From positions 1 to 5,688 of the forward strand of contig CALPUT020000180.1 of assembly GCA_943326825.2 (NCBI GenBank): a stretch of DNA of 5,688 bases, read 5' to 3'. The translations under genes and the position numbers were made by a program. Shown here piece after piece: positions 1-5,475 of the stretch. Each line of letters begins with the position of its first letter. The first letter of the stretch is position 1. The notes beneath the pieces were generated by a model. It had not been told where the DNA came from and searched no databases. It was given only the letters and a program-made list of their open reading frames with translations. The DNA comes from Chryseobacterium gleum (GTDB lineage: Bacteria; Bacteroidota; Bacteroidia; Flavobacteriales_D; Crocinitomicaceae).

Positions 1-201
1 ATCACTCACGATATTGGAAATCGATTTATGTTAGCAACATTGGCTGCGAGTGCCTCCTATATTGCTGTTCCAGCAGCCATGAAAATAGCTGTCCCAAAAG
101 CCAATCCAGGCTTATATCTACCTATGGCATTAGCTGTTACTTTTCCAATCAATATCACTATTGGTTTACCACTTTATTTATCTGTTGTAAAAATGTTTTA
201 A
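1..201 (+). CDS. sbtA: SbtA-family sodium-dependent bicarbonate transporter, C-terminal part
   Basis: This is the last 66 residues of a reading frame that enters from the left edge, so no start is visible. The visible part is hydrophobic and runs through ASASYIAVPAA (about residues 16-26), then PKANPGLYLPMALAVTFP (about 33-50), and ends in NITIGLPLYL. I recognise this as the carboxy-terminal end of the SbtA / DUF897 sodium-dependent bicarbonate permease family. Members import bicarbonate with sodium across the cytoplasmic membrane. The fragment would cover the last two or so membrane helices of the C-terminal half. The next gene starts 18 bases downstream with no terminator between them, so it heads or continues an operon. 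Family assignment is from recalled motifs. Substrate is inferred from characterised cyanobacterial members, and the N-terminal half cannot be checked here. Confidence 0.8.
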   Translation: MTHDIGNRFMLATLAASASYIAVPAAMKIAVPKANPGLYLPMALAVTFPINITIGLPLYLSVVKMF

Positions 202-219
202 ATATAAAATCTAGAAATC

Positions 220-474
220 ATGAAAACAAAAAATTCAAAAATCAAAGCACTTTTGTTATTACTTAGTCTAATCTCTGGAGTCCTTTTCATACTAAGTATT
301 GTACTACAAACTTCATTTATTGAAATGGAACATTATATAATAGATTTTGCAACTAAGCACTATTTTATATTGGGAATCGCAAGCTTTTTTGTTTTCACAA
401 TCAGTTTTGCGTTATTCCGAGCATTTGATATTCAAATTACTAAAAGACAAACAAGAAAAAGTAATTGTAATTAA
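220..474 (+). CDS. Small two-helix membrane protein, function unknown
   Basis: An 84-residue protein that I do not recognise. It has a short Lys-rich N-terminus (residues 2-9), a hydrophobic segment at about 9-29, a short polar link with acidic residues around 35-42, a second hydrophobic segment at about 47-66 and a basic tail (KRQTRK, about 75-80). The predicted topology is a hairpin with both ends in the cytoplasm, by the positive-inside rule. It starts 18 bases after the SbtA stop and ends 10 bases before the CutA-like start, so it is very likely co-transcribed with both. A role as an accessory of the transporter or a membrane anchor for the CutA-like protein is possible from position alone, and no motif supports it directly. 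The ATG at 220 is the natural start, because it places the Lys-rich segment just before the first helix. Confidence 0.6.
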   Translation: MKTKNSKIKALLLLLSLISGVLFILSIVLQTSFIEMEHYIIDFATKHYFILGIASFFVFTISFALFRAFDIQITKRQTRKSNCN

Positions 475-484
475 TTCAACGAAT

Positions 485-796
485 ATGGTGAATATAATAA
501 TATATCTGAAAGAAAAATACGATGCAAAAGAATTGATAACAATGCTATTAAAAGAAAAATTAATAGCGTCAGCGTCTATTGATTTGAATAACGTATCACA
601 TACACTTGAAAGAAACGAAATCATTGAAAATGTCTTCAACATTATTACTGCTCAATCTAAATCATTATTGTTCAATGAAATTGTAGATTTTGTAGAAAAA
701 AGATTTGACGAAAAAATACCTATCAACTCTATTCCCATTATTGGATCTAATAGAGCTTTCAATGAAAGCATCTTTAATAAAACATTAAAGGTTTAA
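485..796 (+). CDS. CutA/PII-like small regulatory-type protein
   Basis: A 103-residue protein with the layout of the CutA1 divalent-cation-tolerance family: a first strand (NIIIYL, 3-8), a helix followed by KEKLIASASI (23-32), a strand pair at about 33-39 and 45-55, a second helix (about 59-73), then IPINSIPIIG (78-87) and a final NRAFNESIF (89-97). The last parts match the CutA pattern of a P-x-x-I-x-x-x-P strand, a Gly and a terminal helix. The aromatic Y-x-W-x-G-K segment of typical CutA is absent and reads VSHTLERNEI instead, so the family call is moderate. CutA and PII proteins share a ferredoxin-like trimeric fold. An in-frame ATG at 347 would give 149 residues but lies entirely inside the upstream membrane-protein gene. 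The ATG at 485 gives the normal family length and a 10-base gap. Position next to sbtA suggests a role like that of SbtB, which is inference. Confidence 0.6.
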   Translation: MVNIIIYLKEKYDAKELITMLLKEKLIASASIDLNNVSHTLERNEIIENVFNIITAQSKSLLFNEIVDFVEKRFDEKIPINSIPIIGSNRAFNESIFNKTLKV

Positions 797-811
797 CGAA
801 AAAAATAAGGT

Positions 812-976
812 ATGAAAATGATTAAATTAATAGGTTTGATTTTATTAATGTTAGGATTTATAACTACATCATTTTTTATGGATAATCTAATATATAATAA
901 ATTAATGATTTCCTTTTCAGTAATTACAGGTCTTCTAATATTTAAATTACTAGGTGTAACTAAATATACATCGTAA
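812..976 (+). CDS. Tiny two-helix membrane protein, function unknown
   Basis: A 54-residue frame beginning MKMIKLIGLILLMLGF and ending VTKYTS. It has hydrophobic segments at about residues 4-22 and 33-48, joined by a short polar turn (MDNLIYNK, 23-30). I do not recognise the family. It lies 15 bases after the CutA-like gene, and its TAA at 974-976 directly abuts the ATG of the next gene at 977 with no intervening base, which suggests translational coupling. That placement, the Lys residues before the first helix and the clean two-helix pattern argue that it is a real gene rather than a chance frame. Codon composition is as AT-rich as its neighbours. No function can be assigned. Confidence 0.55.
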   Translation: MKMIKLIGLILLMLGFITTSFFMDNLIYNKLMISFSVITGLLIFKLLGVTKYTS

Positions 977-1813
977 ATGTTTACGAATAGAGATTTAGTT
1001 ATTGCAACAATGCATCAAAAGGAAGATGCTATTCAACCTATTTTAGAATTTAATTTAGGTTGTAAATGCATTCTTCCTACAAATTTTAATTCAGATCTTT
1101 TGGGGACTTTTTCTGGTGAAATTGAACGTTTTAATGACCCCATTGCAACAGCCAAAAAAAAATGTGAATTGGCTATGGAATTAACAAATACAGATGTTGC
1201 TATTGCAAGTGAAGGTTCGTTTGGACCTCATCCCTCCTACTTTTTCTCATATGCAGATGATGAATTTTTAGTTTTAATCGATAAAAAAAATGAGTTAGAA
1301 ATAGTTGTTAGAGAACTTAGTTTGGAGACTAATTTTAATGCAGATTATGTTACTGATGAAAAAGAGTTGATGGCATTTGCCTTAAAGGTAAAATTTCCTT
1401 CACATGGTTTAATTATTAGAAAATCTGATGATGAACCAATTGATATATATAAAGGAATTACAGATTGGAATGATTTGATTTTAAAATTCAATTTATTAAA
1501 AGAAAAATATTCAAAAGTCTATTTGGAAACAGATATGCGTGCGATGTACAATCCAACACGTATGGAAGTTATTCGCAAATTAACATTGAAATTAGTTGAC
1601 AAAATAAACTCAAAATGCTCAAATTGTAATACTCCTGGTTTTGGGGTAACAGAAGTAAAAGAGGGTTTACCATGCTCATATTGCAAATTTCCTACTAGTT
1701 CTATAAAAAGTCATATTTATTTTTGCTTAAAATGTGACTTCACTGAAGAAAAAAATTTTCCAAATGGGAAACAATTTGAAGAACCTATGTATTGTGATAT
1801 ATGTAATCCTTAA
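977..1813 (+). CDS. DUF6671-type protein with C-terminal zinc-ribbon region
   Basis: A 278-residue soluble protein with no membrane segment. The N-terminal two thirds carries motifs that I recall for the DUF6671 family: ATMHQKE (10-16), SEGSFGPHP (78-86), a stretch including LVLIDKKNELEIVVREL (about 98-114) and YLETDMRAMYNPTR (182-195). The last 65 residues contain four CxxC pairs, at Cys214/217, 233/236, 250/253 and 273/276, which would suit two structural zinc sites. The conserved acidic and His residues hint at a metal- or phosphate-binding site, but the biochemical function of this family is unknown to me. Its start abuts the preceding stop, and bioA follows after 12 bases, so it sits mid-operon. 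A nine-A run at 1154-1162 lies within the coding region, encoding the Lys triplet at 60-62. The family name is from memory; the Cys pattern is read directly. Confidence 0.7.
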   Translation: MFTNRDLVIATMHQKEDAIQPILEFNLGCKCILPTNFNSDLLGTFSGEIERFNDPIATAKKKCELAMELTNTDVAIASEGSFGPHPSYFFSYADDEFLVLIDKKNELEIVVRELSLETNFNADYVTDEKELMAFALKVKFPSHGLIIRKSDDEPIDIYKGITDWNDLILKFNLLKEKYSKVYLETDMRAMYNPTRMEVIRKLTLKLVDKINSKCSNCNTPGFGVTEVKEGLPCSYCKFPTSSIKSHIYFCLKCDFTEEKNFPNGKQFEEPMYCDICNP

Positions 1814-1825
1814 TAATACTTTAAA

Positions 1826-3097
1826 ATGAAACTTTGGTACCCATATACACAAATGAAAAATTTAAATCCTTATCCAGAAGTGATAAAAGGAAAGGGAGCA
1901 TTATTTCATTTAAATGATGGTCGAGTCTTGGTGGATGGTGTTTCTTCTTGGTGGTCTACTATTCATGGATACAATCATGAAGAGTTGAATAAAACTTTAG
2001 TTGAACAATCTCAAAAAATTTCTCATGTTATGCTTGGTGGTTTAACGCATAAACCAGCAAAAGATTTAGCTGAAAAATTAGTAGAAATAACGCCGAAAGG
2101 CTTAAATCATGTTTTCTTTTCTGATAGTGGTTCTGTTGGTGTTGAAGTAGCATTAAAGATGTCGATACAATATTGGTCAAACAAAAATAAATCGAAAAAA
2201 AATAAATTTATATCCCTTACAAATAGCTATCATGGAGATACCTTCAAAGCAATGGAAGTAAGTGATGATTCTGATTTTATACAAGCTTTTTCAAGAATTT
2301 TAAATAAAGGTTATTTCATCAATGCTCCAAAGGATGGTTATTCTCAAAAAGATATTGAAAATGATTGTAAGGTTTTAGAGCAAATTCTTTTTTATAATCA
2401 TGATAAGATTGCAGCTTTTATTCTAGAGCCTATTGTTCAATGTGCAGGTGGTTTTAAAATCTACTCTCCTAACTTTCTTAAAGAAGTTCGTAAATTATGT
2501 AATCAATACGATGTTTTATTGATTTTTGATGAAGTTGCAACAGGATTTGGAAGAACTGGTAAATTATTTGCATCTGAACATTCAAATGTAACTCCTGATA
2601 TTTTAATTTTAGGAAAAGCGTTAACAGCTGGTTATTTAGGTCATGCTGCAACACTTGCTACAACAAAAGTTTTTAATTGTTTTTTAGGTAAAAATTATGA
2701 AAATGCATTCATGCATGGGCCAACATTTATGGGGAATCCATTAGCGTGTTCAATTGCGTTAAAAAGTATAGAAATATTTGAAAGAGAGGAATATTTGAAA
2801 AAAATTCAACAAATAGAAGCAATAATTACAGATGAATTTTCTAAAATATCCTCTCCTTTTATTATTGAAAAAAGAATAATCGGCGCTATTGGTGCAATCG
2901 AATTATACGATAAAAAATACATCGATGGTTTTAAAGAATTTGCATTACAAAACAATGTTTGGCTCAGACCTATTGGTAATATTATTTATCTAATGCCTCC
3001 CTACATCATTAAGAAAAAAGAACTTAAAAAAATTCTTAAAGTAATTAATAATTGGTTTATTCTAATTCATTTAAAACATGATAACTCAAAATATTAA
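1826..3097 (+). CDS. bioA: Adenosylmethionine-8-amino-7-oxononanoate aminotransferase (DAPA synthase)
   Basis: A 423-residue PLP-dependent class III aminotransferase of biotin synthesis. It transfers an amino group, usually from S-adenosylmethionine, to 8-amino-7-oxononanoate, giving 7,8-diaminononanoate in the cytoplasm. BioA hallmarks are present in order: WYPYTQMK (4-11), SSWWS (40-44), SYHGDT (134-139), IFDEVATGFGRTGKLFA (233-249) with the PLP-pyridine Asp235, the Schiff-base Lys264 in LGKALTAGYL, MHGPTFMGNP (296-305) and WLRPIGNIIYLMPPY (379-393). Trp42/Trp43, Asp235, Lys264 and Arg381 each sit ten positions before their E. coli equivalents, so the active site is complete. Arg381 matches the BioA residue that binds the substrate carboxylate, which separates it from ornithine or GABA aminotransferases. 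Length is normal. The last 20 bases overlap the tsaC start. No bioB, bioD or bioF is in the window. Confidence 0.95.
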   Translation: MKLWYPYTQMKNLNPYPEVIKGKGALFHLNDGRVLVDGVSSWWSTIHGYNHEELNKTLVEQSQKISHVMLGGLTHKPAKDLAEKLVEITPKGLNHVFFSDSGSVGVEVALKMSIQYWSNKNKSKKNKFISLTNSYHGDTFKAMEVSDDSDFIQAFSRILNKGYFINAPKDGYSQKDIENDCKVLEQILFYNHDKIAAFILEPIVQCAGGFKIYSPNFLKEVRKLCNQYDVLLIFDEVATGFGRTGKLFASEHSNVTPDILILGKALTAGYLGHAATLATTKVFNCFLGKNYENAFMHGPTFMGNPLACSIALKSIEIFEREEYLKKIQQIEAIITDEFSKISSPFIIEKRIIGAIGAIELYDKKYIDGFKEFALQNNVWLRPIGNIIYLMPPYIIKKKELKKILKVINNWFILIHLKHDNSKY

Positions 3098-3821
3098 CAA
3101 GGCTATTACTGAATTAATTCAAGATAATGTCGTTGCTATTCCAACTGAAACAGTCTATGGTTTAGCTGGAAATGCCTTTAGCGAATTAGCAGTAAATAAA
3201 ATTTTTTCACTCAAAAAAAGACCTTTACACAATCCGTTAATAGTGCATATTTCGTCAATTAACGAATTGGAGACTATTGCGATAAATATTCCAGATAAAG
3301 CGAAGAAATTGGCTAAGAAATTTTGGCCAGGATCATTAACATTGATTTTAGATAAACACCCCGATGTTCCTTATATAGTGACAGCTGGAAATGAAAAAGT
3401 TGCCGTTAGAGTTCCGAATCATCCATTAACGCTTGAATTATTAAATCAATTAAGATTCCCATTGGCTGCTCCAAGTGCAAATCCTTTTGGGTCAATTAGT
3501 CCAACTTCTGCTGAACATGTCCTTGATTATTTTAGTGATCAATTAGAAGTGATATTAGATGGAGGCCCTTGTGAAAATGGGATAGAATCTACAATTGTTG
3601 GTTTTGAAAATAATGAGCCTATTGTTTATCGTTTGGGGGCTTTAACGATCGAAGAAATAGAAAATGAAATGGGTCCAGTTAAATTCAATGTAAAAAATAA
3701 TCAAACACCGATAGCTCCTGGAATGTTATCAAGACACTATGCACCAAAAACAGAAACATATTTAACGAGTAATATCAAATCATTAATAAAGACGTTTCCT
3801 AATAAAAAATTGGTGTTTTAG
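3078..3821 (+). CDS. tsaC: L-threonylcarbamoyladenylate synthase (Sua5 type), truncated by frameshift
   Basis: It makes threonylcarbamoyl-AMP from threonine, bicarbonate and ATP, the first step of the t6A37 modification of ANN-decoding tRNAs. The YrdC domain is complete: PTETVYGLAG (22-31), KKRPLHNPL (46-54), WPGSLTLIL (83-91), APSANPFGSISPT (131-143) and GIESTIVGF (168-176). The Sua5-type linker PGMLSRHYAPK (214-224) follows. The frame then stops at residue 247, while Sua5 proteins normally have a further C-terminal domain. That domain is present immediately downstream in the -1 frame. One extra A in the six-A run at 3804-3809 would join them into a 318-residue protein of typical Sua5 length. 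The cause may be a sequencing or assembly indel, a real mutation or recoding. The truncated form keeps the catalytic domain and linker, and E. coli TsaC lacks the C-terminal domain altogether, so activity may survive. Its start overlaps bioA by 20 bases, and MITQNINKAI fits the usual family N-terminus. Confidence 0.9.
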   Translation: MITQNINKAITELIQDNVVAIPTETVYGLAGNAFSELAVNKIFSLKKRPLHNPLIVHISSINELETIAINIPDKAKKLAKKFWPGSLTLILDKHPDVPYIVTAGNEKVAVRVPNHPLTLELLNQLRFPLAAPSANPFGSISPTSAEHVLDYFSDQLEVILDGGPCENGIESTIVGFENNEPIVYRLGALTIEEIENEMGPVKFNVKNNQTPIAPGMLSRHYAPKTETYLTSNIKSLIKTFPNKKLVF

Positions 3822-4033
3822 TTTTTTCAAAATCAATTGATGATTCTCAAATAATTCACACTGAAATTTTATCCAATCAAGGAAAATTAGAAGAAGCAGC
3901 TAAAAATTTATACGCAGCATTACATCGTTTGGATGAAAAAAATCTTGATATCATCATTGCTGAAATTATGCCTGACTTGGGTTTAGGGAAAGCTATGAAT
4001 GATCGATTAAAGCGAGCAATTAAAAAAAATTAA
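3806..4033 (+). pseudogene. tsaC: Out-of-frame C-terminal Sua5 domain of tsaC
   Basis: This is the displaced remainder of the threonylcarbamoyl-AMP synthase gene, read in the -1 frame relative to 3078-3821. Entering at the A run it reads IGVLVFSKS, then continues through LEEAAKNLYAALHRLDE and IIIAEIMPDLGLGKAMNDR to a TAA at 4031-4033. These are the expected last 74 residues of a Sua5 domain, with the family's E-A-A-x-x-L-x-x-A-L-x-x-L-D helix and the GLG-x-A-x-N-D-R end. There are no internal stops and the motifs are well kept, so decay looks recent or absent. No plausible start codon lies near the 5' end of this segment, so it is unlikely to be translated on its own. Its stop directly abuts the pyrC ATG. 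Confidence 0.8.
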
Positions 4034-5386
4034 ATGAAAACATTAATAAAACAAGCATTTGTTGTGAATGAAAGCAACATTTCAATCAAAGATCTTTTAA
4101 TTTCAAATCAAAGAATTGAAAAAATAGCGGATTCAATTACACTAAATAAAGAAGAAAGACATATTGAGCTAGATGCAACTGGCCTTTATCTATTTCCTGG
4201 AATGATTGATGATCAAGTCCATTTTAGAGATCCTGGTTTAACACATAAAGCAACCATCTACTCTGAATCAAGAGCAGCAGTTGCTGGTGGAATAACTTCT
4301 TTCATGGATATGCCGAATACAATTCCAAACACATTGACATTAGGTTTATTGGAAGAAAAATACAAATTAGCGAGCACTACTTCCTTAGCAAATTATTCAT
4401 TTTTCATGGGGATCAATAAAAACAACCTGGAAGAAGCTTTAAAAGTTGATAATGAACAAATATGCGGAATTACAGATGACGGTTTGTATTTTGATGCTGA
4501 AGATGGAATATTAGCCAATTATCCTGAATTTTTAGAAAAGTTATTTGCTGAATCAAATACACTAATTGCTTTGCATAGTGAAGATGATTCAATCATAAAA
4601 AAGAATACTAATCATTACAAATCGTTATATCAAGATGAAATACCTTTTCGATTTCATGCAGAAATACGAAGCAATGAAGCATGTGTAACGGCTACAAAAA
4701 GAGTAATTGAAATAGCTAATAAACATTCGAATCGTTTACATTTTTTCCACATTTCTACCTTCGATGAAGCAAATTTATTTGATAATAAATTACCTCTTCG
4801 TGAAAAACGAATAACTGCAGAAGCTTGTGTTCATCATTTATGGTTCAATGAAAAAGATTACGAAAAATTAGGTGCAAATATCAAATGGAATCCATCTATT
4901 AAATCTAAAGAAGACCAAGAAGGATTAATTAAAGCCTTAATCGATAATCGTATAGATATTATAGCAACAGATCATGCTCCACATACAATCGCAGAAAAAA
5001 GCGGCAATTATTTCCATGCTCATTCTGGTGGGCCATTAGTTCAACACGCTTTGCCTGCATTATTTGAATTGTATCATTTAGGTAAAATTTCATTAGAAAA
5101 AATTGCTGAAAAAACAGCTCATCACGTTGCTGAAATTTACCGTATTAAAGATCGAGGTTACATCAGAGAGGGTTATTTTGCAGATTTAGTCCTTGTGAAT
5201 TTAAACCAACCGTGGGAGATAATTAAATCTTCTCTTTTATATAAATGCAATTGGTCACCTTTCGAAAACGAACGATTTAGAAGTAAAATAAATAAAACTT
5301 TTGTGAATGGTGAATTAGTTTACTATGAAGGAGATTTAAAAAATGCTTCAAATGGATTACGATTAAATTTTGAGAAAGAGAGATGA
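4034..5386 (+). CDS. pyrC: Dihydroorotase, class I
   Basis: A 450-residue amidohydrolase that cyclises N-carbamoyl-aspartate to dihydroorotate, the third step of pyrimidine synthesis, in the cytoplasm. Active-site motifs in order: DDQVHFRDPG (59-68), MPNT (93-96), ITDDGLYF (146-153), ALHSEDD (179-185), FHIST (238-242), KWNPSIKS (284-291) and IATDHAPHT (310-318). His63, His181, His239 and Asp313 are likely metal ligands. Arg65 and Asn95 match residues that bind the substrate carboxylate. The first His of the usual H-x-H pair is Gln61. I recall the same DDQVHF form in Bacteroidota dihydroorotases, so it looks like a lineage trait and not damage. The late SGGPLVQHALPAL stretch (331-343) also fits that group. 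Allantoinase is the main alternative, judged less likely because of the close match to Bacteroidota dihydroorotase motifs. The start abuts the tsaC-domain stop, and a strong hairpin follows 15 bases after the stop. Confidence 0.9.
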   Translation: MKTLIKQAFVVNESNISIKDLLISNQRIEKIADSITLNKEERHIELDATGLYLFPGMIDDQVHFRDPGLTHKATIYSESRAAVAGGITSFMDMPNTIPNTLTLGLLEEKYKLASTTSLANYSFFMGINKNNLEEALKVDNEQICGITDDGLYFDAEDGILANYPEFLEKLFAESNTLIALHSEDDSIIKKNTNHYKSLYQDEIPFRFHAEIRSNEACVTATKRVIEIANKHSNRLHFFHISTFDEANLFDNKLPLREKRITAEACVHHLWFNEKDYEKLGANIKWNPSIKSKEDQEGLIKALIDNRIDIIATDHAPHTIAEKSGNYFHAHSGGPLVQHALPALFELYHLGKISLEKIAEKTAHHVAEIYRIKDRGYIREGYFADLVLVNLNQPWEIIKSSLLYKCNWSPFENERFRSKINKTFVNGELVYYEGDLKNASNGLRLNFEKER

Positions 5387-5401
5387 ATTTTATTTAGAAC
5401 A

Positions 5402-5439
5402 ATTCTAAACAATACCACATTTATGGTATTGTTTAGAAT
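5402..5439 (+). terminator. Probable transcription terminator hairpin after pyrC
   Basis: A perfect 16-bp inverted repeat, ATTCTAAACAATACCA (5402-5417) and its complement (5424-5439), with a six-base CATTTA loop. It begins 15 bases after the pyrC stop, at the end of the long run of closely packed genes, which suits a terminator. The bases after the stem are AT-rich, but there is no immediate T tract; the nearest run is TTTT at 5455-5458. Efficiency as a classical intrinsic terminator is therefore uncertain, and the stem is only moderately GC-containing. An operator or a stabilising 3' mRNA hairpin is possible instead. Confidence 0.6.
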
Positions 5440-5459
5440 CAATCTAGATAATAGTTTTG
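5428..5459 (+). promoter_or_regulatory. Candidate Bacteroidota-type promoter for the TonB-dependent receptor
   Basis: TAGTTTTG at 5452-5459 matches the Bacteroidota -7 consensus TAnnTTTG exactly, and ATTG at 5428-5431 lies 20 bases upstream as a candidate -33 element (consensus TTTG or TTG). Transcription would start near 5465, giving a leader of only about ten bases before the ATG at 5476. The -33 element falls inside the right arm of the hairpin. Chance matches are common in AT-rich DNA, but position and spacing are right. Confidence 0.4.
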
Positions 5460-5475
5460 TTGAAAATTAATAATC

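Noticed and set aside
347..484. Upstream in-frame ATG that would extend the CutA-like protein to 149 residues
   Set aside because: The extra 46 residues are read out of frame through the second helix and tail of the 84-residue membrane protein, and they have no family match. The ATG at 485 gives the usual CutA length and normal spacing.
412..642. Minus-strand frame of 76 residues
   Set aside because: It lies across the end of the 84-residue gene and the start of the CutA-like gene on the opposite strand, has no recognisable domain, and is explained as a shadow frame in AT-rich DNA.
2195..2202. Eight-A run in bioA as a possible frameshift site
   Set aside because: The bioA frame is continuous through it and all downstream active-site motifs are in frame, so there is no sign of a shift.
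5447..5475. Possible Fur box before the TonB-dependent receptor (GATAAT at 5447, TAATAATC near the start)
   Set aside because: The half-sites are too far apart and too poorly matched to the 19-base palindrome. In DNA this AT-rich such pieces occur by chance.
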